From Flaccisagitta enflata (lineage: Eukaryota; Chaetognatha; Sagittoidea; Aphragmophora): DNA of 64,000 nucleotides. This document shows positions 49,324 to 61,435 of the stretch, piece after piece (the first letter of the stretch is position 1; each line of letters opens with the position of its first letter). The stretch spans positions 37,324,001 to 37,388,000 of the forward strand of contig OZ231128.1 of NCBI GenBank assembly GCA_965153355.1, given 5' to 3'. Under the pieces are notes generated by a model. That model saw nothing but the letters and a program-made list of their open reading frames with translations, searched no databases and was not told the DNA's origin. A program made the translations under genes and the position numbers.

Positions 49324-50185
49324 TTATTTCGGCGATGGTCCTGATGACGGCGATGGCGCTGCTGCCGCTGATGGCGTTGATGGCGTTGATGGCGGTGCTG
49401 GCGGTGATGGTGGTGATGAGGATGAAGCCGCTGGTGGCGAAGACGGCGCTAATGGCGATGAAGGCGTTGATGGGCATGTTGGCGGACAACGATGTGTTTT
49501 CTCAACGATAGTGGAACTACCAAACGACAGTGGAACCACCAAATGTCCAATGTGATCGTCGCTGTAGGTACAACGTGACGAAATATCCATTACAAAACGA
49601 TGAAATATAGCAAGTGTAATTAACTAAAATGACACACATACGGCAATGACAACCATCTGAAAGTTTTCACACGTCAACAATTTTAAATAAATAGACTTAC
49701 ATCCAGCAGTGGCGGCATCCTTCTTTTTTACAGTCTCGACAGTAGATCGACAGCGCCGTCACCGGATGGATATCGCAGGCTGGTGTCACTCGTTTGTATC
49801 TATCAATGAGGACGTTTAGTAACGACACGCGAACGTACTCGTCGAGAGGCATCTCCCTCCTGGGTAGGAGAAGTAAATAAGCGAACAGTGCAGCGGGTAT
49901 TTGTGGATTAAAACAATTTTAAAAAGAATAATACAGTTATAGAAATAATACAACAACAGGCTCGAATCACTTCATATAAGAACACCAACATAGGTAACCA
50001 TAATACCTGCAGTGTGGGCAGGATTCCGTGTCGTACATCATGTAGCAAGTCGAGATACACGCGTAACAAAAATGCTGCACACAATGACAGCAAACGTGAG
50101 GGTCTTTGGGCATCGACCAACAGATGACACAGCGAAACTCCAGCTCGAATTTTGCTATTTCTGCTCTGGTCCATAACACAGCCAT
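49324..50185 (-). CDS. Small RING + B-box protein 3 (TRIM-like), 3 exons
   Basis: Minus-strand exons 50007-50185, 49701-49859, 49324-49561; introns phase 2; 191 aa. MAVLWTRAEIAKFELEFR parallels MTALWTRSRMEEFEKEYR of the gene at 47781. RING pairs CVIC, CCHC, CYAC, CPHC with the same 9-4-12 spacing. B-box C-DI-H, YCRDC, C-RH-C, H-IG-H, LVVPL. The tail is Ser/Pro/Ala-rich. Exons 1 and 2 are exactly the same length as in the 46999-47781 gene, so these two are the closest pair. An upstream block at 50390-50610 is shared with the unknown gene at 51334. Confidence 0.85.
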
Positions 50186-50389
50186 GCCCAGTCTAATTTG
50201 GGTGATCAGTGAGTGTTCAAACAAAAAGAAATTTGTTTCATCAATCTAGACAACATGAACAGAAATTATATCCAATTGATGATGACCGCGGCCACAATGT
50301 CCTTTACGAAAAAGCGAATACTAACAATGCTTGTTTAAACATTCCTTTTTTTTTTATTCTTTATGCTTTTAACGAAATATAATTATTTT

Positions 50390-50610
50390 AACTCTCGACC
50401 ATGATATTTTATAACAATATAAACGCGGTTAATCAGTACCTGAAGCTACATTGCTGTTGAGAAAAATGGAACGTCGCAAATAACGCCGGAAAAAACGCTC
50501 GAGATATAATAACGGAACGCCGGAAAAATATCACAAACATATCACAGGGCCGCTTGGGCGCACTAAATCTATACCCAAAACTATCTAGTAAGTAACTGAT
50601 CACAATGGCT
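50390..50610 (-). promoter_or_regulatory. Upstream block shared by RING/B-box gene 3 and unknown gene 1
   Basis: Shares with 51410-51690, in the same order and orientation: AAATATAATYATT, AACAATATAAACGCG, GCCGGAAATAACGC-like repeats, GAGATATAA, AAATATCACAGG and GCGCACTA. It lies 205-425 bp upstream of the start codon at 50185. Probable duplicated promoter or transposed block; conserved order argues against chance. Confidence 0.55.
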
Positions 50611-50782
50611 TGAAGTTGATTAATATTCAAGCGTGTAACAAAAAAGGAAAGAAAATTTTGTCGGCGAACATAACAATAATTTAGGGGGAAACAGAAACAG
50701 CCATGTCTTTGTTTAGCGGGACAAATAAATTAACAACTTCGTCGACAAAATGATCGGGAAAACTTTGGACGGACAAAAAAAA

Positions 50783-51334
50783 TCAATCAGAAACGACTTG
50801 TCCCATCCCGATTTGGGCAGATGGGGTGGAAGAGGAATGGTCGGAATTGGGCGTTGGTTCGCCAGCGTACCGGAGCCAACTGCGGAATCTTTTGGATTTT
50901 AAAGACCAAAAAACTGAGCCGTCACTCGCGGAGGAATCATCGCCTGTCCTGTCCTCATCGGTGCTGCTTTCCACTGAAGATGTTGATGCTGAAGACTCGG
51001 CTTAAATGCAGAAATATAATCATTATGCATCTTATCACGCTAGCAAATTACTTAATCCTTGTTAATAAAAATGAAAATACTATTTTTATGATTAAGCCTT
51101 ACCAATGAGCTCGACGATCTCCGACACAATTTGTCGGACAACGTCGGCGATTTTAGTCTCATCAGCATTGGCCTCCTGTGTCTTCCTCTTACGACGAATC
51201 CGTCGTAAGAGGGAAGAACCTTGGCGGATGACGACATTGATTGAGGCGGATTCAGACTCCGTTGATGACGGTTCAGTTTCGTCCAAAATATACCAGCCGG
51301 GGCACTGATCCGGATTTTGGCTACCGTCAAACAT
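50783..51334 (-). CDS. Unrecognised two-exon gene, copy 1
   Basis: Minus-strand exons 51103-51334 and 50783-51000, phase 1 intron, 149 aa. Starts MFDGSQNPDQCPGWYILDE. Contains a Ser/Glu-rich patch (TEPSSTESESAS), a basic block LLRRIRRKRKTQEANADETK, an amphipathic stretch DVVRQIVSEIVELIG, a second acidic/Ser-rich region (STDEDRTGDDSSASD), a KRFRSWLRYA motif and ends SD. I do not recognise the family. The basic block could be a nuclear localisation signal. That both exons are conserved in a tandem paralogue (52335-52870) supports a real protein. Confidence 0.7.
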
Positions 51335-51409
51335 CAGTTTACTGTTTCAATCTCAACGCTTTTTAAGAAATATAATTTTTATAGCCGTCGACGAGTAACT
51401 GTTTCAATC

Positions 51410-51690
51410 TTAACGCTTTTAAAGAAATATAATCATTATACCCGTCGATAAGTAGATTTGGTAACAATATAAACGCGAGAAACTAGTATTCGCAAAAAAA
51501 AAATGCACAACGGCCACATTTTTTTTTATTTTCTACTGTAATACAGAACACCGGAAACAACGCCGGAAACAACGCCGGAAATAACGCTGGAGATATAAAA
51601 ACGCAACGCGGGACAAATACCGAAAAAATATCACAGGCCAGCTTTCGCGCACTACAGCTATACCAAACACTATAATATTGGACCGCCTCA
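51410..51690 (-). promoter_or_regulatory. Upstream block of unknown gene 1, similar to that of RING/B-box gene 3
   Basis: Counterpart of 50390-50610. Contains AACAATATAAACGCG, a triplicated CGCCGGAAACAA-type unit, GAGATATAAAAACG and AAATATCACAGGCC. Lies 75-355 bp upstream of the ATG at 51334. Confidence 0.55.
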
Positions 51691-51779
51691 CAAAACAGTA
51701 AAAAAAGTTTTGGGGACAAACATAACCATAATGTTGGGCGAAACAGAAATAGCCTTGTCTACAGGGGGTGGAAACCTAC

Positions 51780-52195
51780 ATGTATTTCAGCAAATTTGAG
51801 CACATTTTACCGCGATTAAGCAAATTTTAGCACGATTTAAAACATTTTAAGCTAAAATAGGCTAAAACTTAAAATTAGGCTAAAACTGGAATACTACAAC
51901 AGGGTACAATTAAAGAACGCGTTAAAGCTAAAATGGCTTTAACTAAAAACACACTAAAACTAAAATTTACATTAAACTGGCTTATACAAGAAAAACGGTA
52001 AAACTGAGTAACTCACTGTGGTAAAACTGAACACATGCAAAAAAATAAAGATGCGCTTATATGCAAAACATGCTAATAGAAAAAATGCGCTAAAACTGGT
52101 TCAAAAAATAAAAAATTGCTAAACCTAAAGAATATTTTTAAACTTAGTGCACTAAAATTTGCTAAAACGCGTCCAAAAATTGCATAATTTTTTTA
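51780..52195. repeat. Degenerate GCTAAAAC-type repeat
   Basis: Loosely repeated AGCTAAAATAGGCTAAAACT, CACTAAAACTAAAATT and AATTTTAGCAC words with no clean period. No gene is seen between the two unknown genes here. Confidence 0.6.
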
Positions 52196-52334
52196 AAATT
52201 CATCTTGCTTTACACCCCCTGTGTCTTTCCTTAGGAGGAAAACACAAATAACAATTTCTTCTATAAATCGATACTGATTTGACAGAAACAAAAAATACTG
52301 GAATGATCTGGAAAGTTTTGGACGGAAGTAAAAA

Positions 52335-52870
52335 TCAATCAGAAACATCTTGTTCCGTCCCGATTTCGGGAGATGGGGTGGAAGAGGAACGCTCGTAATT
52401 GAGGGTTGCTCCACGAGCATATCGGAGCCAACTGCGGAATCGTTTGGAATGAATGGTCCAAAAATTGGACCTGTCACTCGCGGAGGAATCATCGCCTGTC
52501 TTTTCGCCATCGCTGCTGTCCACTGATGCCGATGCTGAACACTCGGCTTTAATATACAAATATAATCATTATTTCTTATGCCTCACGCTAGCAAATTTTT
52601 TACTCCTCGTCATTAAAAAAAATAAAAAACTTATTATTCAAATTTACCTATCGTTTCGATCATCTCCGACAAAGTCTGTCGGACGACGTCGTCGATTTTA
52701 GTCTCGTCAGCATTGGCCTCCTGTAACTTCCTCTTACGACGCATCCGTCGTAAGAGGCAATTCCCTTCGCGGATGGCTTCATGGACTGAGGCGGATTCCG
52801 ATTCCGTAGATGACTCATCCTCTTGGATGACATACCACCCAGGGCCCTGATCTCGAATCTGGCTCGTTGT
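52335..52870 (-). pseudogene. Unrecognised two-exon gene, copy 2, start codon apparently lost
   Basis: Exon 2 at 52335-52546 and exon 1 from 52648 up to about 52870, joined by a phase 1 intron like copy 1. The frame reads GPGWYVIQEDESSTESESAS, LLRRMRRKRKLQEANADETK, DVVRQTLSEMIETIG, then EKTGDDSSASD and KRFRSWLRYA. Upstream, where copy 1 has its ATG, the frame runs through a diverged stretch into an ATTC tetranucleotide tract and meets a TGA. No ATG was found in frame. It may be a pseudogene, or use an unseen upstream exon. Confidence 0.6.
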
Positions 52871-52984
52871 GCATCCATATATTCATTCATTCTTTCATTC
52901 ATTCATTCATTCATTCATTCATTCATTCATTCATTCATTCATTCATTCATTCATTCATTCATTCATTCATTCATTCATTCATTC
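52871..52984. repeat. (ATTC)n microsatellite
   Basis: About 27 ATTC units at the 5' end of unknown gene copy 2. Confidence 0.97.
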
Positions 52985-54586
<1,602 letters not shown>

Positions 54587-56097
54587 GCGTGGGTTCTTAC
54601 AATCTCCTCGAGGATGGTCGAGCCGACTTCAATCGCGCTCCGGTTTCTCGCCTTTTCCACTCGCCTTTGGCCACAAAGCAGTTGGACCCCATGAGACCGA
54701 AACCCAAAGCACCCCCGCCTAATCGATACACCCTCAAAGATCCCGAAGATATCACCAGGGGTAAGAGCAATGATAATTCGGCAGTTGACTCTACCGCGCA
54801 ACCGCAAACCAAAGCTTATCGATACACCCTCAAATTCAAAAGTTCTTGAACTAATCGTGACAAGGCAGTTGGGTCTTTATAGAGGGGTCAAGTTGGCGAT
54901 GCTGTAAAAAGTTTGTACCCTCATTCGATTGTGCTACTTCTCTGATAAAGGTTCTTAGTTATGGATTCACTTCATTCTAGCGTCTGCTCCTTGTACACCC
55001 ACCCCCTATTCGCCTCCTTCATTCCAGGTGCTGCCCAAGCGGCGTTCAAGTCCGCACTCCCGCGCATTTGTCGCGAACAAGCTGGACTGAACCCATCCAT
55101 CGTCCGGAATCCGGCACCTTGGTCCTACTCAGTCGCCACTTCTTTGTCTAAGAAGGACGACCACGCATTCAACTCAGTTTTCAAGTCCAAAACTAGGAGG
55201 AATGTCATCGGTAAATGACAGAGTGAGAGTGTAGTAAATACCCCTTGTGTCCTGTTGGAGCAGCGGCGCATGAGAGATGACTTTTTGGGGTGGACAAGTT
55301 CAAGAGCCCTTGAGCCCCTGATAGGAACGAACTTAACCAGTAACAACTGACGAGAATGAATCTGTACCAATTATTTATCGTGCCTTCTTATGGGAGCGCC
55401 GGAGAAGAAACTCAGACAATTTGATGCCGTAAAGGAACCAATTGTGAATACCCGATGTAACAAACTTGGCCACTGACGCCAAAACTTTTATCAATACTAC
55501 CAATCAACAGTTTTTCAAATTCACCCATTTTTGTTTCGTCCAGACCAAAGCAAGCGAAGCAATCCAGGTCCGGGTTACTACGATCCGCCATCAGAAGGAC
55601 TTTTCAGCACCACCGCGACATCGACGACAACAGCCACCACAACAACCAACAAGAATCCCGCATCATCATCAAAGCCATTTTCGGCGCCAGAAACGTCGCG
55701 TCACGCCGGTAAAGCGACGCCAGTGATAACGGCGACGATCAAAGCAAAGACTTCAGCATCCGCAGCAGCAGCAGCCAGTGTAGCGGCGGCGGCGACGGCG
55801 GCGGAAAAGAAGTCTCAACAAACGCTGCCGAGAAAGCATTATCTGTGCATCTCCGCGCCGGCGATGCCGCTGCCGGCCGCCGAACCCAATCCGGGTCCCG
55901 GCAGCTACGAAGTGGCTCAATTCCGGGATCAGCCGAAGAAGTACATGTCATCGTCGATGTTCGTGTCAACAACATCGAGACTCAAGGAAGCCGGACGGGA
56001 TCCGGAACTGCCGGCCCCATGGGCTTACGAACACAACGACAGGAGAATGAGAGCCAAACCCAGCTTCCATTTCAACTCCGCCAAGAGATGGATGTGA
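54587..56097 (+). CDS. Sperm-tail PG-rich repeat (STPG) protein, last 3 exons
   Basis: Plus-strand exons 54587-54760, 55028-55210, 55544-56097, all joined in phase 1; at least 303 aa. STPG/SHIPPO repeats are seen as VGSYNLLED.RADFNRAPVS, PAPWSYSVATSL, NPGPGYYDPP, NPGPGSYEVAQF and PAPWAYEHND, spaced by typical F..K..RF-like segments (HAFNSVFKSKTRR, SSSMFVSTTSRL). The architecture and C-terminus resemble STPG1/MAPO2 rather than the long SHIPPO proteins, but I am not certain. The family is linked to ciliary and flagellar microtubules. Exon 3 has a low-complexity Ala/Thr/Ser insert (about residues 140-220). The first exon here begins with two bases completing a Gly codon, so at least one 5' exon is missing. 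Confidence 0.8.
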
Positions 56098-56126
56098 AGA
56101 GGATATCTGTTAAATCGTTTTATATT

Positions 56127-56131
56127 TGTAT

Positions 56132-56203
<72 letters not shown>

Positions 56204-56292
56204 TTGTTTTTGTTTTTGTTTTTGTTTTTGTTGTTGTTGTTGTCGTTGTCGTTGTCATGGTCGTTGTTGTTGTTGTCATTGTTGTCGTTTTT
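56127..56292. repeat. (TTG)n microsatellite in the STPG 3' flank
   Basis: Starts 30 bp after the stop codon, so it is probably transcribed in the 3' UTR. TTG, TTTTTG and GTTGTC variants. Confidence 0.95.
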
Positions 56293-57351
56293 TCTCTTGT
56301 GGCTGTTAGCTACAATGTCTCTCATCGATAAACTTGTTGACATGACACTCGATATAACAGTGGCAAAAGAAAAAACCGGACGTTTTTTGATCAAGGATTG
56401 CTCAGTAACTAAGAAAGATAAACCCTTAAAATCCATGGTGGTTTTAAAGAATTTCGAAATATCTTTCATTTGAGCTCTCACAGAACACTGTTAGCTGCAA
56501 AATTTTAGAAGTTACCACTCAGAAATCTCGAATCCGGTTTCAATCTTTTTAGAGTAACCAACTTTGAATTGATATAGCTTGTAAACGAATAAGAATCATA
56601 ATTTCTGCTTGATTCCATCTTGTAAAGGATTCAAAATAGTTAAATTCTACCTTGAATTTCATTCCATTTTTTTGATTTCTTTATTCTACAGAATATGTGA
56701 AACAAAAAATGTCTTATTGTCAGGTACAGTAATTTGCTTTCAAAAATGGATGTCGAATCTCAATCTTATGTCATTTGAAAACGACTTATACTGGAAGTTT
56801 TGCTTGGTCTAGATTTGTAGAGTTTTTGAAGCTCTTAAAAATGCTTATAGATTTTAAGTAAAAAATATGTGGAGAATTCAGTCAATCATGAAAAACTGAG
56901 CGTCCGGTTTTTTGTTTTGGCCAGTATTTGCGGCTGATCAATGTATCGATGAACTAATTCAGTTATTGCAATAAATCAAAATGGAGGAAAAAGAACCACA
57001 TAAAAAGTTGATGCCTCAAACCTCATCAGCCGCAATATGAAATATTGGATAAATCCCTGTCTTTACCAATTATCGTATTTATATATTTGATTAACGAATA
57101 AGTGACCACAGGCAGCCAGTCACTGACCTATACACCAAGATCACGCAGTGACCCAGCGGGCTCTAGTGTGATAAGTACTCTTGATTAACTATTCGGCCAT
57201 TCAAAAGAAAGACTCATCCGATGCTCGGAAAAGTTAGTTATTCAATTAAAGCTGTTAATGATATTGATGCCATAAAAGTCATATATCAAGAAAATTGAGT
57301 TGTTTTGCACTTCTCCATAAACCAACAAGTGGGAAAAAAGAGAGAGGGAGA
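56293..57351. other. No gene recognised
   Basis: AT-rich unique-looking DNA with short frames (for example 56126-56473) lacking domains or splice support. Confidence 0.4.
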
Positions 57352-57814
57352 GAGGATGATGACAGTAGTTGAGGATGACAGTAGTTGAGAATGATGACAG
57401 TAGTTGAAGATGATGACAGTAGTTGAAGATGATAGCAGCAGTTGAAGATGATGACAGTAGTTGAAGATAGTGACAGTAGTTATGAAGATGATGACAGTAG
57501 TTGAAGATGATGACAGTAGTTGAAGATGATGACAGTAATTGAAGATGATGACAGTAGTTGAAGATGATGACAGTAGTTGAAGATGATGACAGTAGTTGAA
57601 GATGATGACAGTAGTTGAAGATGATGACAGTAGTTGAAGATGATGACAGTAGTTGAAGATGATGACAGTAGTTGAAGATGATGACAGTAGTTGAAGATGA
57701 TGACAGTAGTTGAAGATGATGACAGTAGTTGAAAATGATGACAGTAGTTGAAAATGATGACAGTAGTTGAAGATGATGACAGTAGTTGAAGATGATGACA
57801 GTAGTTGAAGATGA
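57352..57814. repeat. 19-bp minisatellite GAAGATGATGACAGTAGTT
   Basis: About 24 tandem units, nearly perfect in the right two thirds. A 19-bp period makes a 19-residue repeating frame on the minus strand, an artefact. Confidence 0.97.
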
Positions 57815-57879
57815 ATATTGAAATCCATGATGGCAAACCTAAAGAAAAATCAGAATGTAATAAATGAGCAAGTAAAAGA

Positions 57880-58350
57880 ATTCATCAACTCCAATCTGCT
57901 ATATAAATCACCCGAGTCCTGGTAACATATTACTACATTAATAAGCTAATATCTTGTAAACCAGACTTTAGATTTAATTCGAATTTTGCAGGGGCAGTTC
58001 AATTAATATCCTTTAGTTGTATACCAAATTAAAAAAGAATTCACATAATTTTGCTACCCTTCGCCTATATTAACTGCCTGAGTCATAGTAACATATTACT
58101 ACATAAATAAGCTAATATCTCATAAACCAGACTACAGATTTAATTCAAATTTTGCAGAGTTGTTAATTTACCTGCCCTTTGCTTACCTTTTTGTACCAAA
58201 TAAAAAAAAATTCACATACCTTTACTACTATCCTTTGCCTGTAAATTGCCTAAGTCCACAACAACATACTACATAAAAAGCTAATTATCATAAACCAGAC
58301 TTCAGATTTAATTTCGAATTTTGCAGGGAGTTGTTTATTTAGTACCCTTC
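57880..58350. repeat. Three tandem copies of a ~175-bp unit
   Basis: Each unit contains ACATATTACTACATAAATAA, CTAATATCTCATAAACCAGA and TTTGCAGAGTTG words (near 57925, 58090, 58265) and ends with an AATTCACAT..TTTACTACCCTT word. Diverged satellite. Confidence 0.75.
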
Positions 58351-58664
58351 TTGTATACAAAATTTTAAAAAAATTCACATGGGTTTACTACCCTTTCTAA
58401 ATAAGTTACTTTCCTAAGTCAGTAAGGAAAATATTACTACAAAAGTAATGAAGCAGAGGGTAGTAAAAGTTAATGAATTTTCTGAAAATTCAGTGCCTAG
58501 CTTTCCCATTGACATAAAAATAACACTGGTAAAGTTTCATGAACTTCTGAAGTCTGGTTCAAAAAATATGAGAAGGTTTTAAACGCCAAACAGACAGACT
58601 ACACGATCAGGTCCACCTCATAGTCACCGACGAAAACTTTTCGTCGGGGACAAAAAGAGTGTAT

Positions 58665-59078
<414 letters not shown>

Positions 59079-59111
59079 CATCTTGACTCCTCTCGATTTT
59101 GCATCGATTTT

Positions 59112-59904
59112 TAGGTGCGCCATAGTACCTCTATGAGAGGCTCTGTCTGTCGGTTGGTCGGTCGGTCGGTTGGTCTGTAACGCTCGAGTTGAAAATCTAG
59201 AAAAGAAGCAAAAATCACTGGAAATGATTCAGAAATATGCTAGGATGATTTTTAAATGCGCCATAGCATCTCTATAAGAAGCTCTGTCCGTCCGTCCGTC
59301 CATCCGTCGGTCACGCTCGAATGAAAAATCGCTAAAAATGTTTGAAATCAATAGAAAACTCATTTCGTTCATCATAAATGATACTCATCATTTCATAATA
59401 TATATCATATATATCAGCTATCATTATATCTCATAAATCTAGTTATAATTATAGGTCTGGTGATAGTCGGATAGGTCTTAGGATAGGTCTGATAGAGCTG
59501 GGGATAGGTCTGATAGAGCGGGTGATAGGTCTGATAGAGCTCGGGATAGGTCTGATAGAGCTCGGGATAGGTCTGATAGAGCTCGGGATAGGTCTGATAG
59601 AGCTTGGGAAAGGTCTGATAGAGCTTGGGGAAGGTCTGATAGAGCTCGGGAGAGGCCTGATAGAACTCGGAATAGGTCTTATAGAGCTAGGAATGATCTG
59701 ATAGAGCTAGGGATAGGTCTGATGGAGCTAGGGATAGCCATTGATTAATAACGCCCGGCGGGATAGGTCTGATAGAGCTAGGAATGGTCTGATAGAGCTA
59801 GGGATAGGTCTGATGGAGCTAGGGATAGGTCTGATGGAGCTAGGGATAGCTATGAATTAATAACGCTCGGCGCACCGTCTTGGCCCGTGTATCCGGCCTT
59901 GTTT
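59112..59904. mobile_element. GTCGCG-class element with altered terminal hairpin
   Basis: Left TTTAGGTGCGCCATAGTACC, TCTGTCTGTCGGTTGGTCGG; a second left-type end at 59250-59320 (AAATGCGCCATAGCATCTCT, GTCCGTCCGTCC). Right GGCGCACCGTCTTGGCCCGT, GTATCCGGCCTTGTT. The hairpin word is GGTGCGCC instead of GTCGCG, but the terminal and right-end words are those of the family. Contains a 21-bp GGGATAGGTCTGATAGAGCT array (59455-59860). Confidence 0.65.
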
Positions 59905-60167
59905 CTGTTAATTACCTGAAGTTACATGTACTATCAAGCGAATTATTTTTTTTTTTGGTAAAATAAATGATTATTTTTTGCTCCCGGCGAAACTGAAGTG
60001 TCACGATAATTTTCATCGTGTCTTAACACAGCTCTACAGCTACAATTATGTTAAAATCTGATTCTGTTCTTTCTTTTTACATGTTTTATCAGCTGTTCTT
60101 AGTTTCTACTTTTAATTTAACTGACTGATATACTTGATATATAATTAGAATTTTAAATCATACTTTA

Positions 60168-60582
60168 CTCTTTTTTTCTTATAAGAACATGTTTTACTTT
60201 CTGAGGCTCAATGTTCTTATTTCTAGAGCGATTTGAGGCTCAAATTGTTCTTAGGATGTTCTTATTTTATCCAATCGTCAGCTTACACAGCTCAGGAATG
60301 GTTTGATTCTGATTGCGAATTAAAAGGATATGAGAAATGAATTATCAATCACAAACAAATCATATTAAAGTGTAAAACTGATTGATGTAAACTATAATTA
60401 ACACGCAGTTACAATTATTTTTGATTTACAGCAGTTCCCTCATTAACCTACAGCAAAAACACAAAGAATGTTCTGTTTACCATCCCTATCATGAGGCTGA
60501 CGATGTTCTTATGATTGTTCTTATTTTTTTCAAAATCTGAGCCTCAATGTTCTTATTGTTCTTATAGTCAAAGAAAAGAGTG
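60168..60582. mobile_element. TA-flanked TIR MITE with exact empty site
   Basis: Copy A reads CATACTTTATTTATAAT; copy B reads CATACTTTA, 415 bp, then TATTTATAAT. The ends are CTCTTTTTTTCTTATAAGAA and, reversed, CACTCTTTTCTTTGACTATAA then AGAAC. Inner inverted words GAGGCTCAATGTTCTTAT. TA duplication at 60166-60167 and 60583-60584. Confidence 0.88.
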
Positions 60583-61171
60583 TATTTATAATCTAACTCC
60601 CATAACAAATATGGTTTTCAAGAAATGGACCAAGTACGAAATTTTTTGCACACCCCGTTACTCTGCAACACGCTAAACACATTTTGAAAACAGTTCGCTA
60701 CTCTTTCATGTCGAAGACGAGAAACAGCACAGATCCTACAATCAGGTGACTAGATTTATTGATTTGAATGACAACCGGTCCCAAATCACTGTGCTTTTCG
60801 TTCTCTGAAATAAGGATCAGAATAGAAACCTAGTATTCCTGATGCTCTCGTGTATAAGGCTATTAAAATTGGCCTAGCCAATACTACAATAACTGCCAAA
60901 TAAAATTGATCCGATAACAAAAAAACTTGAGTAATTCAATTCAAATTTTTAAGATCAACATTGAATCAAATTCGACCCGCGAAAGCGAATAACCAATCAA
61001 GATTTTTTTTAATTTGCAACGAAATAACAAGAACAAATAATTTTGTTCCGTCTCCATGAGTTTGACCAAGGTGCTAAAATATTTTTTGAATATAATAGAT
61101 GACGCGGAGAACGGGTTGAGAGAGAGTGAGAGAGAGTATGATAGAGTGAGAGAGAGAAAGAAAGAGAGAAA

Positions 61172-61240
<69 letters not shown>

Positions 61241-61242
61241 AT

Positions 61243-61364
61243 TCATCGGAATTTGTCTTGGCACTTTTGGCAATTCCAAACGTCTGGAATGGACGATTTT
61301 TTAAGTTTGACGCATGAGAGATGGAACCACGTGGCACACGAATCGCATTCAACCATCGGTCGGC
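61243..61364 (-). pseudogene. Duplicated last exon of the PHF13/23-like gene
   Basis: 122 bp identical in length to exon 3 at 18750-18871. I count two base differences, both silent, so [24 protein letters not shown] and the stop are unchanged, and the acceptor TATAG is kept. The first half of the PHD finger (CFCRKPFAG) is absent here, so it cannot make a complete finger alone. Either a recent, decaying fragment or an alternative terminal exon if joined to another transcript. Confidence 0.85.
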
Positions 61365-61435
61365 CTATAAAGAGAAAAAGCAAAGCAGACTAAGTTAATT
61401 TTCTCTTCTCTTTCTCTGTTGTTGACACGAGCATT

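Noticed and set aside
57286-57836. Repetitive frame with a 19-residue period
   Set aside because: Exactly the period expected from a 19-bp minisatellite.
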